Notes: generated by a model from the sequence alone, not told the origin. A DNA stretch of 64,000 nucleotides from Paenibacillaceae bacterium (GCA_900766135.1 CAAFUF010000036.1:62001-126000), one strand, 5' to 3'; shown: positions 17,276-25,766, numbered from the stretch's first letter. Translations and numbers: made by a program.

Positions 17276-17854
17276 ATGAATAAGGTCAACGAAGGAGAAG
17301 CAACGACGAGAAGAAGAGGAACCGAGCTGGAGGCAGCCATTATTCAAGCCGCATGGGACGAGCTGATGGAGGTTGGTTTTCACAGCCTTACGATCGAAGG
17401 GGTTGCTGCTCGTGCTCAAACCAGTAAGCCCGTCATCTATCGGCGTTGGCCGAATCGCGAAGAGCTTGTCCTGGCGGCCATTGTGCACCATTTGCCGGCG
17501 GTATCGGAGGAACTCCCGGATACCGGGAATTTGCGAAGCGATGTACTCCTCTTATTAAATCAGTTGAATGAGATGCTGCGCCAGATTGGTCCCAAAACGA
17601 TTCATGGTCTCATGTCCGTACTGTCCGACATCCCCTTCTCCGAGATCTTGAATTTTCGAAGAACCAACGCTATGCCTACCCTTCTGAATCGAGCGGCTGC
17701 GAGAGGGGAAATCCATCCCGAGAAAATTACGCCACGCATTACAAGGCTGCCTGTAGATCTCGTCCGCCATGAGCTGCTCATCACCTCCGAACCCGTCTCG
17801 AGGGCGACCATCGAGGAGATCGTGGATGAGATATTTTTGCCGTTATTGAAGTAA
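17276..17854 (+). CDS. TetR/AcrR-family repressor of the adjacent exporter
   Basis: A 192-residue protein with TTGGAGG before ATG 17276. Residues 20-65 are the TetR helix-turn-helix: AAIIQAAWDELMEVGFHSLT, EGVAARAQTSKPVIYRRWPN, EELVLAAI. The C-terminal part is the usual variable helical ligand and dimer domain, with a TetR_C type ending (VRHELLITSEPVSRATIEEI, then VDEIFLPLL). It is divergent from the DHA2 exporter and shares the operator at 17197-17249, so it most likely represses both genes until a drug binds. The ligand is unknown. Confidence 0.9.
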   Translation: MNKVNEGEATTRRRGTELEAAIIQAAWDELMEVGFHSLTIEGVAARAQTSKPVIYRRWPNREELVLAAIVHHLPAVSEELPDTGNLRSDVLLLLNQLNEMLRQIGPKTIHGLMSVLSDIPFSEILNFRRTNAMPTLLNRAAARGEIHPEKITPRITRLPVDLVRHELLITSEPVSRATIEEIVDEIFLPLLK

Positions 17855-17954
17855 GGTCTCGGGTTTGCCTGAAACCGATGAATTGTCACCTGCCGATTCG
17901 TCTATATCTAGGTAGGCTGTCTCATAATATTTCAGGTTAGGAGTTGAACACAGG

Positions 17955-18512
17955 ATGGGGAACGTAATTCTCACCATGCAGTTGTCTCTGGACGGGGTGG
18001 TTTCCGATGAAAACCGGTGGATGATGTTGAGCGAGGAAATTCTCGAAGATTATTTGGCGTACTACAATACGGTAGATACGATCATCGTTGGAAAAAACAC
18101 GTACGCTTCCCTTGCTCAGTACTGGCAGCAGGCAGAGCATTCGACGAATTCGCTGGAACGGGCCATTGCGAAGCGTATGAATGAGATCCCTAAAGCGGTG
18201 ATTTCTCATTCAGAAGTGGATTTGATTTGGCAAAACTCGCGAGCCCTTGTAGTCAAGGACGAAGAGACGCTCGCTCGGGAACTGACTGCTCTAAAAAACC
18301 AAGTTAATCACATTTCGGTAGAAAGTGGAGTCCGTACCTGGCAGTCCTTTATTCAGCAAGGTCTTTATGACGTGTTATGGCTGTTTGTCCATCCCGTTAT
18401 TGCCTCTGAAGGCGAGCATTTGTTTGCTTCTGCAGATAAGCAGCAATCGCTTCGGTTAATCCGCTCCAAAACGTATAGAAATGGCGTGGTAAGCCTGCAT
18501 TACCAAAAATAA
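17955..18512 (+). CDS. Dihydrofolate-reductase-like protein of the RibD C-terminal family
   Basis: A 185-residue protein with the RibD/DHFR fold: NVILTMQLSLDGVVSDENRW at the start, TIIVGKNTYASLAQYW near residue 40, then KAVISHSE, EETLARELTALKNQ and HISVESGVRTWQSFIQ, and LWLFVHPVIASEGEHLF near the end. Relatives such as YwjB/YyaP are called dihydrofolate reductase family proteins, but their physiological substrates are mostly unknown; they bind NADPH. TTAGGAG stands 11 bases before the ATG. It follows the TetR gene by 100 bases and might be read through from it. A long imperfect hairpin with arms CCCCATACC and GGTATGGGG lies after the stop. Confidence 0.82.
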   Translation: MGNVILTMQLSLDGVVSDENRWMMLSEEILEDYLAYYNTVDTIIVGKNTYASLAQYWQQAEHSTNSLERAIAKRMNEIPKAVISHSEVDLIWQNSRALVVKDEETLARELTALKNQVNHISVESGVRTWQSFIQQGLYDVLWLFVHPVIASEGEHLFASADKQQSLRLIRSKTYRNGVVSLHYQK

Positions 18513-18643
18513 AAGACGTATGGCACGTTGTTGTCCCCATACCATGGACTTGTTTTAATGGGCCTCACGGTATGGGGGCAAGAGACAAAAGGGACGGAAA
18601 TCCCTCGCCCCTCTCTGCTATTCCAGGCTTGTTTCGGTTGAGG

Positions 18644-19162
18644 TTAGGCCCTCTTTTTGCAGGGCAGATAATAGCCAAACGTAAAGAGGTTGATCCCATC
18701 CTCTTGGATATTGGCATACTTCTCGAAAGAATAATACTCCATGGAGATGCCGACAACGGAATAATCCGGCTCATACCCGTTGGCCCTCATGATTTTCTCC
18801 GTTTTCCCATGCGCCCCTTTCTCCAGTTGAGATGTCGTTCCTTGGATCCAGCCGATCCCCATTAGACAATCGGGGATGTCACGGTAAGAGAAACCATCCG
18901 GAACCGAAGCGTTCGGCTCGGCAAAAATCCCCGCAATATAGACAAACTCTTTGGTCTGGGGATCGTATTCCCCCATCCACCCGATCGTGTCCCCTTTTGG
19001 AGATACGCGCTCAGGCAAACCTTGGAGCAGATCGTTGGTTCCGTCGTTCAATATTTGATTCCATAGCTCAGGAACCGGGTTTTTCTTGCCGACGACAACT
19101 TCTTTGCCAATAAACCGGACGGCTTTAAAAGGTTGAACTTCAAAATCCACTTTGACTCCCAT
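18644..19162 (-). CDS. GyrI-like / effector-binding domain protein
   Basis: A 172-residue protein made of one GyrI-like (SHS2-type) effector-binding domain: VDFEVQPFKAVRFIGKEVVV at the start, WNQILNDGTNDLLQGLPE, DTIGWMGEYDPQTKEFVYIA, and the closing EPDYSVVGISMEYYSFEKYA. Such stand-alone proteins are related to the ligand domains of AraC/Rob and MerR-type regulators and to DNA gyrase inhibitor GyrI; some sequester or hydrolyse small molecules. No DNA-binding domain is present. GGGAGG lies seven bases before the ATG at 19162. The function in this organism is not clear. Confidence 0.82.
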   Translation of the reverse strand: MGVKVDFEVQPFKAVRFIGKEVVVGKKNPVPELWNQILNDGTNDLLQGLPERVSPKGDTIGWMGEYDPQTKEFVYIAGIFAEPNASVPDGFSYRDIPDCLMGIGWIQGTTSQLEKGAHGKTEKIMRANGYEPDYSVVGISMEYYSFEKYANIQEDGINLFTFGYYLPCKKRA

Positions 19163-19312
19163 AGCAACCTCCCTGTTTGTAAGGTGATGAGAAATCGTAG
19201 ATGTAAAACGCTCTTTACGGATAGGATAATTGATCTTCCATAATTACCGCTTGACCGTATTTGAACTTTTTATGAAGGAAGGGGAATTTTATTGAGATGG
19301 GGAGGGGCCCCC

Positions 19313-19403
19313 CGTCGCCGATAGTTCTCCTGGATGTGCTCGTTCCGGTTCTCCGGCATAGACGCCATTTGGCGGAAGCAAGCCACAGCTTCGTTCATGA
19401 CGC
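19313..19403 (-). pseudogene. Remnant of the 3' end of a vWA gene (duplicate of 21388-21483)
   Basis: About 90 bases match the end of the intact vWA gene at 21380-22030 in the same orientation, with scattered substitutions and a three-base gap (TCGCCGATAGTTCTCCTGG against TCGCCGACGATAATTCTCC). The match stops abruptly at about 19403, where methyltransferase-like sequence begins. It is not preceded by a usable start and is not a functional gene. Confidence 0.8.
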
Positions 19404-19725
19404 TTTATACCAAAGCCCTTGCCTCGATGGGGGCTTCCCATGTCGTTGGCGTTGATTTCTCGGAAGAGATGCTGCGGGGTGCAGCCGAACATTGTAAGGA
19501 TATCCCAATGTTGCGTTTCGGAAGGGAGTGGCTTATCAAACGGGCCTTCCCGCCAACGAGGCGGACATCGCCCTGGAAAGGACCTTAATCCACCATTTGA
19601 GCGATCTAGAGGACGATGAAGAGCTCCAGGAGCTGGTTTCTTTTATCGCCGATAATCTCGAGACCACTTCGCCGCCAATCTTAGAGAAGGATGCTTGGAC
19701 GGTATGGCTTGCTAGGAAAAAGTAA
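19404..19725 (+). pseudogene. Remnant of a SAM methyltransferase gene (deleted copy of 23374-24000)
   Basis: From 19404 the sequence follows the intact methyltransferase gene almost base for base at a constant offset of 3970 (19431 to 23401 and onward). It retains motif I neighbours (GASHVVGVDFSEEMLRG), has a one-base deletion near 19505 that breaks the frame, loses about 320 bases at 19610, and rejoins the gene at DEELQELVSFIAD to end at WTVWLA. The N-terminal 45 codons are missing. The deletions and frameshift make it inactive. See the findings for what it says about duplication of the whole block. Confidence 0.88.
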
Positions 19726-19971
19726 CTTTGCCCGATTCCTACACTCTCCATGTTGTGCAAAAAAGAAGGGCTCGACGCCCCTCTCGGACTTTATTAAGGA
19801 TTCGTGCAAACTGCATATTAATTCCTTCTCGACCAGCAAAAGCAGCTGTAAAAGGGGAACGGCATTAAAAACCGTCTTCCTCGAAAGTCTAGCCTGTTCG
19901 ACGTTGGTAATGATCTAACAGACCGTTCAAGACTTCATTTTCACTACTATGACACATCAAAAAAATAGAAT

Positions 19972-20694
19972 TTAATTATTAAAAAAATCAAGTAGTCCAT
20001 GTGCAATTGAGGGGGCAATAATGTTTTTCGTCCGAGAATAAATGAACACAAAAATTAGATGCATTAAACCTTTAAGCAATAGATCGAACCAGTCGTGTGT
20101 TATATACTCATAAAGGCTCATCTCGGATCGAACCATTTGAAAAGGAATATGTAGGATTGCGAACATAAATGAACCTGTAAAGATTGCAAAGTAATTATTA
20201 CTAATAAGAGCAGAAATTCTTGTTTGAAGATATCCCCGAAATATAATTTCTTCGGCAAATCCAATGATAACAATATAATATATAAGTTGTAACAGCGCAT
20301 TCCCTAGGCAAAGTTGAATAGCATAATTCCCTTTTAAATATCCATATATCGGTAGTGCATTCAAAGGTACAGCAGCAATTAGTCCAATAATAATAGATCT
20401 TAGTATCTTGAATTTAGTAATTCCTATAGTCGTTAAAGACTGCCCACGAAATAATAAAATCAACATAATAGGGAGTAGTTGAAGTACGAACATAGGAACA
20501 CTTAACATAATCATTAATAAACTAATATTGTTGATATATTTTGACGTCGCATATAATATATTCATGTTGAACATAATTAACCCAAACAGATAGGTACACG
20601 TTATTAGATACACATAATACAAAATCAGAATAATACCATCTTTTTTATTCACATCTATGGTATCCTCATAAGAAAATAGATTCTTTACTTCCAT
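19972..20694 (-). CDS. CPBP-family intramembrane metalloprotease
   Basis: About 240 residues from ATG 20694 (AGGTGA upstream; a TTG 11 codons earlier is less likely). Six to seven hydrophobic segments are visible. The CPBP motifs are all present: EEIIFRGYLQ (motif 1, two Glu and Arg), FAILHIPF (motif 2, His), and SIAHGLLDF (motif 3, His). This is the Rce1-like prenyl-endopeptidase fold; in Gram-positive bacteria such genes often process peptides or give self-immunity to bacteriocins. The gene is strikingly AT-rich compared with its neighbours and lies between the decayed and intact copies of a duplicated block, which suggests horizontal arrival. Confidence 0.88.
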   Translation of the reverse strand: MEVKNLFSYEDTIDVNKKDGIILILYYVYLITCTYLFGLIMFNMNILYATSKYINNISLLMIMLSVPMFVLQLLPIMLILLFRGQSLTTIGITKFKILRSIIIGLIAAVPLNALPIYGYLKGNYAIQLCLGNALLQLIYYIVIIGFAEEIIFRGYLQTRISALISNNYFAIFTGSFMFAILHIPFQMVRSEMSLYEYITHDWFDLLLKGLMHLIFVFIYSRTKNIIAPSIAHGLLDFFNN

Positions 20695-21302
20695 TAGATC
20701 ACCTAAGTAGTTATTTTTCTGTCTCAACTTTCATAATTTTTATCCGATACGGATCTAATTTTCTAGCTAAAACTGAAATTCAATGGTTATGGGACTAGTA
20801 ATTACGTTTGATAGTTTATACACCGTTAGATACCTCCTAAATTTTGGAACCTACTAACTAGTATTTTGAGTTACTAAATAATTCATTTCAACAGCTTAAT
20901 ATGTTTTATTTTTACAAATTGGTGATTATATCCATTTTAAAGTAATTATTTAGTATTTGAGTTTTTTAGTTAAGGTTTAATGATAGATACTAATTAATGT
21001 TGGCGATTTAATCATTAATAAGCCAGACCTCCAGTCAGGCTTAACTCTGAGATTATCTCCATGCCTCATTAAAATCACCCCTTGATAAAAATAATAACGG
21101 TTAACCAAATCCCGTGGGATGTCACCGCCAGACTTCGAGTTTCACCAGTCAATACCGACCTATGCATTTCCGCGCTTGAAAGGGATAACCTTCACGAAGA
21201 TATTTTTGTGACGGGTTGAAAATCAAGCCGTCTGATTTTTTCAGGCTTCTAGAGAATGAATACGCAAGAATAAGCGAACTGGGCGAGGAAGGCAAAAAAT
21301 AA
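20695..21302. other. AT-rich intergenic stretch, no intact gene
   Basis: About 600 bases of mostly AT-rich sequence without a credible coding frame. A stem-loop at 21020-21042 (AAGCC-GAC paired with GTC-GGCTT, loop CTCCA) may be an old terminator. Just before 21302 a plus-strand frame reads FFRLLENEYARISELGEEGK and stops directly ahead of a terminator, so it may be the tail of a lost gene; I cannot name it. Confidence 0.45.
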
Positions 21303-21334
21303 CGGGATACCAAGCTTTGTCAGCTTGTATCCCG
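21303..21334 (-). terminator. Terminator of the vWA gene
   Basis: CGGGATACCAAGCT (21303-21316) pairs with AGCTTGTATCCCG (21322-21334). On the minus strand the stem is followed by TTATTTTTTG, and on the plus strand by CTATCTGTTTTTC, so it may act in both directions. Confidence 0.85.
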
Positions 21335-21379
21335 CTATCTGTTTTTCAGCCAATCGAAATGGTTTTTCTGGTACCTTAA

Positions 21380-22030
21380 TTAACGCCCACTTCGCCGACG
21401 ATAATTCTCCTGGATTTGCTCGTTCCAGTCCTCCGGCATGGACGCCATTTGACGGAAGGAAGCCACCGCTTCGCTCATGACGCGAAAATTGAGTTCAATT
21501 CCCTCCTGGTCGGCGTGAAAGTTCTGGGCACGATCCGGAGAGATGCCAAAATGTCCCGCGGTTTCGACGGCATCAATGTTGGCGCCGAGGAAAATAAATT
21601 CCCAGCCATACCGCGTTTTCTGGTGTTGGATCATCCTTTTGATCCGTTCCGCCGAATATTCTCTGCTGGCGTTTTCCTCGCCATCGGTGATGATCACGAT
21701 CATCACCTTCTCGGCGCGATACTCGTCGGCCTTATGCTTTTGGGCGTTTCCGATTTTGTGGATCGTTCTGCCGATGGCATCCAGAAGCGCGGTCGTTCCT
21801 CCCACCTGGTATTCCTTCCCTGTCATCGGACTGACGGCTCGGATGTCGATTCGATCGTGAAGAAGCTCGCAGTTGTTATCGAACAGGACCGTGGTGATAT
21901 GGCACTCGCCCTCGATCGCCTTTTGCTTCCCCAGCATCGAGTTATAACCGCCGATCGTATCGGATTCAAGTCCTGCCATCGATCCGCTTTTATCCAGAAT
22001 AAACGCCAATTCGGTTAACCCCTGTTTCAT
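21380..22030 (-). CDS. von Willebrand factor A domain protein
   Basis: A 216-residue protein that is one vWA domain. The MIDAS metal site is intact: DKSGSMAG near residue 13 (D-x-S-x-S), the Thr in GGTTALLDAIGRTI near 78, and the Asp in VIITDGEENASREYSAERIK near 112. GGGAGGACA precedes the ATG. The domain binds divalent metal and protein partners; bacterial soluble vWA proteins of this size are common next to macrodomains, TerD-like proteins or phosphatases in conflict and stress systems. It lies 90 bases downstream of the macrodomain gene in the same direction, so the two are probably one operon, with a small perfect hairpin (GTCGCTT/AAGCGAC at 22091-22107) between. Confidence 0.9.
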   Translation of the reverse strand: MKQGLTELAFILDKSGSMAGLESDTIGGYNSMLGKQKAIEGECHITTVLFDNNCELLHDRIDIRAVSPMTGKEYQVGGTTALLDAIGRTIHKIGNAQKHKADEYRAEKVMIVIITDGEENASREYSAERIKRMIQHQKTRYGWEFIFLGANIDAVETAGHFGISPDRAQNFHADQEGIELNFRVMSEAVASFRQMASMPEDWNEQIQENYRRRSGR

Positions 22031-22120
22031 TGAAGTGTCCTCCCAAAGTTTTATGATGAATTAAGAGTAACACTCCAGCAACGGCGCGGGGTCGCTTGTG
22101 AAGCGACATTCCACCTGTCC

Positions 22121-23125
22121 TTAACCCCCTAACAGCGGTTGATCGTACTTGAACAACACCTCGTTGATCTCATAAATATCGTAATGGCCATTGACTATAA
22201 AATACTCCACGATCACATCAAACTTCTGGCTCCGGGACAACGCATACCCCGCCCTGCGAAGCAGATCTTCCGTTTCATCAAACGTCAGCTCCAGCGCCAC
22301 AGCAAGGGCAATCGCCGTTCGTTTGCTAGGCATATACCCTTTTCCGGTTCGAATCTTTGAGAATAGCTTGCGGTCAAGGTTAGCCCGTTTATAAACTTCG
22401 ACATCCGTTTTCCCTTTCACATCAATCAGGCGCAGGAGCGTATGGGAAAAAGGCTCATCCAGATTTCCGACCCGTTCGTCCAGCGCTTCGGACAGATCGG
22501 ACGCTGGCGCAAAATTCATCGGCATGTCGGAGGCCTGCAAGGCCTCGATCTCCACATCAAGCAAATTTCGGCAGCGCCGACGGTTCGTATGGATATCCAC
22601 ATAATGCTCGTCAATGAAACTCGCCACTTCGCCTAAGATATTTTCGCTGACCGTGAACGCCGCCTTGTCAAACACCACAAGATAAACCTCCATCTCATGG
22701 TTCTCTAAAAACTCGCGGATGGCAGAGACGGCAACCTGAAGCGCTTGCTCTTTGGGGTAGCCAAAAATCCCGCTGGAGATCAGCGGAAAGGCAATACTCT
22801 CGCATTTATGGTTGGCAGCGAGCATTAGGCTATTCCGGTAACATGAACGAAGCTGCATCTCCTCTTGATGTTTTCCATCTCTATAGACAGGCCCCGCCGT
22901 ATGGATGATGTGCTTGGCAGGCAGACGGAAACCCGAAGTCAGCACGGCTTCACCCGTTTGAATCGGTGCGAGCAGATCGCAGGCCGCTTGCAGTTCTTGA
23001 ACTCCCGCTGCTTTAAATATCGCCCCGCATACGCCGCCCCCCATTTGCAGCGCGGTATTCGCGGCGTTAACGATGACGCCAACCTGCATCTTCGTAATAT
23101 CCTGCCGGATTAAAGTAAAAGGCAT
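22121..23125 (-). CDS. Macrodomain protein with C-terminal conserved helical domain
   Basis: A 334-residue fusion. Residues 1-165 are a macrodomain (ADP-ribose binding): VIVNAANTALQMGGGVCGA with the binding Asn and Gly loop, GEAVLTSGFRLPAKHIIHTA, and SSGIFGYPKEQALQVAV. After a variable linker, residues about 225-330 form a second conserved part (LLRLIDVKGKTDVEVYKRAN, LFSKIRTGKGYMPSKRTAIA, ETEDLLRRAGYALSRSQKFD, HYDIYEINEVLF) that looks like a helix-turn-helix-type fold and is seen fused to other stress domains in Firmicutes. Macrodomains remove or read ADP-ribose; the second domain may bind nucleic acid. It is the first gene of a likely operon with the vWA gene. Confidence 0.85.
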   Translation of the reverse strand: MPFTLIRQDITKMQVGVIVNAANTALQMGGGVCGAIFKAAGVQELQAACDLLAPIQTGEAVLTSGFRLPAKHIIHTAGPVYRDGKHQEEMQLRSCYRNSLMLAANHKCESIAFPLISSGIFGYPKEQALQVAVSAIREFLENHEMEVYLVVFDKAAFTVSENILGEVASFIDEHYVDIHTNRRRCRNLLDVEIEALQASDMPMNFAPASDLSEALDERVGNLDEPFSHTLLRLIDVKGKTDVEVYKRANLDRKLFSKIRTGKGYMPSKRTAIALAVALELTFDETEDLLRRAGYALSRSQKFDVIVEYFIVNGHYDIYEINEVLFKYDQPLLGG

Positions 23126-23234
23126 GATCCCACCTCCATAATCCCACTTTACATAGAACAGGTATATAGTACAATAATTATTAATGAAACATGGTTCTAT
23201 CTAATGAAACCTGAGTGGCAAGAGGTGAATAGGA

Positions 23235-24011
23235 ATGCCTATCGATTTTCATGATCCAAACAACCGATGGACCTATACAACAAGAGAGGCGGACGAAACC
23301 TGGAGCGCATTGATAAGAGCTAACGTGGATGTAGCGAAGAAGCGGATTGCCGATATTGGCTGTGGAGGAGGCATTTATACCAAAGCTCTTGCCTCGATGG
23401 GGGCTTCCCATGTCGTTGGCGTTGATTTCTCGGAAGAGATGCTGCGGGGTGCAGCCGAACATTGTAAGGATATCCCCAATGTCACGTTTCGGAAAGGAGT
23501 GGCTTATCAAACGGGCCTTCCCGCCAACGAGGTGGACATCGTCCTGGAAAGGGCCTTAATCCACCATTTGAGCGATCTAGAGGCTGGTTTTAAGGAAGCC
23601 CATCGGATAATGAAAGCTGACGGTGTACTCATCATCCAGGATCGGACTCCTGGCGATTGTTTACTGCCCGGGGATGAGTATCACATTCGGGGTTATTTTT
23701 TCGAGCGATTTCCTAGGTTGAGGGAGAAGGAGATCGCCCGCAGGCATGATTCCGGCCAAGTCCAGCGTGCGTTGGGAGCAGCTGGATTTCAGCTCGTTCA
23801 TACCGCTAGTCTTTGGGAAACCCGACGCGAGTATAAGAACCGAGAGGAATTAAGCAAGGACATGCTGAGTAGAACCGGGCGCTCCATTTTACATGAATTG
23901 AACGATGAAGAGCTCCAGGAGCTGGTTTCTTTTATCGCCGATAAGCTCGAGACTACTCCGCCGCCAATCGTAGAGAAGGATGCTTGGACGGTATGGCTTG
24001 CAACAAAATAA
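23235..24011 (+). CDS. Class I SAM-dependent methyltransferase
   Basis: A 258-residue protein with motif I IADIGCGGGIYTKALASMG near residue 38, the acidic end of strand 2 in VVGVDFSEEM, and a motif IV-like VDIVLERALIHHL. The C-terminal half has ARRHDSGQVQRALGAAGFQL followed by a charged tail. The substrate is unknown; the general pattern is that of UbiE/BioC-like small-molecule methyltransferases. GAGGTGAA stands before the ATG. It is divergent from the macrodomain-vWA pair across a 109-base spacer. A decayed copy lies at 19404-19725. Confidence 0.9.
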   Translation: MPIDFHDPNNRWTYTTREADETWSALIRANVDVAKKRIADIGCGGGIYTKALASMGASHVVGVDFSEEMLRGAAEHCKDIPNVTFRKGVAYQTGLPANEVDIVLERALIHHLSDLEAGFKEAHRIMKADGVLIIQDRTPGDCLLPGDEYHIRGYFFERFPRLREKEIARRHDSGQVQRALGAAGFQLVHTASLWETRREYKNREELSKDMLSRTGRSILHELNDEELQELVSFIADKLETTPPPIVEKDAWTVWLATK

Positions 24012-24015
24012 GCAA

Positions 24016-24057
24016 AAACAAGATCCACCCGAACCTTAAGGTTGGTGGATCTTGTTT
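24016..24057. terminator. Bidirectional terminator between convergent genes
   Basis: AAACAAGATCCACC (24016-24029) and GGTGGATCTTGTTT (24044-24057) are exact complements, and the loop itself contains the palindrome AACCTTAAGGTT. It lies between the methyltransferase (plus) and lysozyme-like (minus) genes. Confidence 0.9.
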
Positions 24058-24069
24058 ATCATTCACTCT

Positions 24070-25080
24070 TTAGTTCCTGCCGCCATAACCTTTATACGTC
24101 GCGTAAACCGCATTTGCGTATTGATCGGCCAGAATAGGACGGCCATAAGAATCTGTAGCTCCCGGATACCAGTTATCTCCGCCGTTATAGTGTAATAAGC
24201 CGTTATAGATGTTACCGAATCTAACAATCTTCTCATTCAAAATCAGTGCGCCCATATATACCTGATCCTGTTCACTGCTGTGATTATAGGCATGGCCAAA
24301 TTTAGCACTAAATTGAGATAAATAAGCGTTACGGGTGTTGGGTTCAACCTGCATCAATCCGTCGCCGGCGGAGGGGCTGCCCGGTAAACCTGCTCCAAAG
24401 CTGCTTTCCTTTTTGATCACGGCACTCAGCAACAAAGCAAAATCTCCGCCTTTACCATAAGCATTGTCCGCGTTCATGACATAGGTCCATATGTGACTTG
24501 GAACTTCGGAAGGCTTGGTTACTGAAGGATTGGGTGAACCCGTATAAATCTTGACCGATGACATTTTATCATTGACCGTGTCGCCAACCCAGGAAGAACT
24601 TGAAGTAAAGGTCCATCTGGTGCCTCCGAAGTTATCATTCTCATAAACTTCAACCGTCCAGCCGCTGGGAACCGTAAGAGACGACATCCAGTCATTCGGA
24701 ATTCCGTTTGCATTCAACTGAGACAATGTATAATTTCCTATTCCAAGAGTTACTGCTTTTCCGCCATAGTTGATATCTGCATAAAAGGTTACTCCGTTTG
24801 TTGCCGGTGGTGTGGTGGGTGGTGTCGTTCCGCCGCCGCCTTTCTGCCATAAAGCCGGAACATTGGACGGTTCCCAACCTACGAGGGAAGTATGTGCCTG
24901 AAGACAGGTATACGTGCTGCCGTTATAGGTTACAGTGTCATTTACTGCATAGGCAGTATTGGGAGCCCATGCTCCTCTCGAGGCTGCATTCGCCGGCAAA
25001 ACTGCTAAAAATGTGGTTAGGAATACGGTTAAAACTACCAAAAGGGATACGGTTTTAAAAGAGACCTTTTTACTAGTCAT
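24070..25080 (-). CDS. Secreted lysozyme-like enzyme with CBM5/12 and beta/gamma-crystallin modules
   Basis: A 336-residue protein starting after a perfect AAGGAGGT. Domains in order: signal peptide (to about residue 33, ending PANAAS); a chitin-type CBM5/12 (AWAPNTAYAVNDTVTYNGST, CLQAHTSLVGWEP, ALWQ); a Pro/Thr linker (TTPPTTPPAT); a beta/gamma-crystallin module (GVTFYADINYGGKAVTLG, VEVYENDNFGGTRWTF) that may bind calcium; and a C-terminal soluble-lytic-transglycosylase fold with the catalytic Glu in AVIKKESSFGAG and the GLMQVEPNTRNAYL motif. The last domain cuts peptidoglycan or a related polymer such as chitosan; chitin-binding points to polysaccharide. Substrate is not certain. Confidence 0.88.
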   Translation of the reverse strand: MTSKKVSFKTVSLLVVLTVFLTTFLAVLPANAASRGAWAPNTAYAVNDTVTYNGSTYTCLQAHTSLVGWEPSNVPALWQKGGGGTTPPTTPPATNGVTFYADINYGGKAVTLGIGNYTLSQLNANGIPNDWMSSLTVPSGWTVEVYENDNFGGTRWTFTSSSSWVGDTVNDKMSSVKIYTGSPNPSVTKPSEVPSHIWTYVMNADNAYGKGGDFALLLSAVIKKESSFGAGLPGSPSAGDGLMQVEPNTRNAYLSQFSAKFGHAYNHSSEQDQVYMGALILNEKIVRFGNIYNGLLHYNGGDNWYPGATDSYGRPILADQYANAVYATYKGYGGRN

Positions 25081-25280
25081 TTTTATACCTCCTTTTATTT
25101 ATGATCTGTGGCTCACCCAGGAGATGCGCCGCAGATTTGTAACCGCACTATTCACCAGAAAACTCACATATTGATAAATAAAACAATATCTTACATTTCT
25201 GATCATACAAAAATATGAAAATAATTCCAATAGTTCCTAGGTCCCGCTTTTCATAGGTTCGCCCCACCCTAACACACAAA
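25081..25280. other. Upstream region of the lysozyme-like gene
   Basis: Holds the ribosome site and presumed promoter of the leftward gene at 24070-25080, in AT-rich sequence. I see no coding frame or further repeat here. Confidence 0.5.
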
Positions 25281-25312
25281 AAACGAGCTCGGTACAATAC
25301 CGAAACTCGTTT
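25281..25312 (-). terminator. Terminator of the DUF1905 gene
   Basis: AAACGAGCTCGGTA (25281-25294) pairs with TACCGAAACTCGTTT (25298-25312) with one bulge. On the minus strand six T residues follow. It is about 110 bases beyond the stop of the leftward gene at 25421. Confidence 0.8.
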
Positions 25313-25420
25313 CAGGGAGATGCGAATAAGTAACATCATCTTACTGCCTGGCAACTCATCCATCTGAAGCGCCTTAACGCGTCTCTAGTTGCTCGGGGAT
25401 GCTGAGCTGGATCCATAAGA

Positions 25421-25711
25421 TCAGCTCTCCCGCGCAGTGATGGTTACTTTGACCCTGTCCCCCGGCTGTTTTCCGATCTTCGCACGGACGTCCTTACGTA
25501 AACCTAGGATGTAGCATACCGATCCATCGGCCTTCTTGACCCCCATATTCACGATGCTTCCTTCGTACGGCTCACCATCGAACGTCGCGTGAACCTTGAC
25601 TCTCCCCTTGCCAAATTCCTCCTTGAGGTCATAGGGGAATTCAACATAAGCCCCGCCCAGGTCGGGAACCTTGTGAATTACCGCTTCATATTCATAGATT
25701 TTGGAGTTCAT
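25421..25711 (-). CDS. DUF1905 domain protein
   Basis: A 96-residue single-domain protein with the DUF1905 beta-barrel pattern: [20 protein letters not shown] at the N-terminus, [20 protein letters not shown] in the middle, and [20 protein letters not shown] then VKVTITA at the end. The domain is frequent in Bacillales alone or fused to YdeI/OmpD-like parts; no activity is known to me. GGAGG precedes the ATG. The gene lies directly downstream of the Fic remnant and the restriction operon, in the same direction, with its own terminator. Confidence 0.85.
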   Translation of the reverse strand: MNSKIYEYEAVIHKVPDLGGAYVEFPYDLKEEFGKGRVKVHATFDGEPYEGSIVNMGVKKADGSVCYILGLRKDVRAKIGKQPGDRVKVTITARES

Positions 25712-25766
25712 TGGTTGCCTCCTGATGAGTTAATCGACTTCGACTATTGGTTCTTGATCAACAAAG

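Noticed and set aside
18535..18578. Hairpin with arms CCCCATACC and GGTATGGGG after the RibD-like gene
   Set aside because: The loop is about 25 bases and there is no T-run, so a terminator call is not supported.
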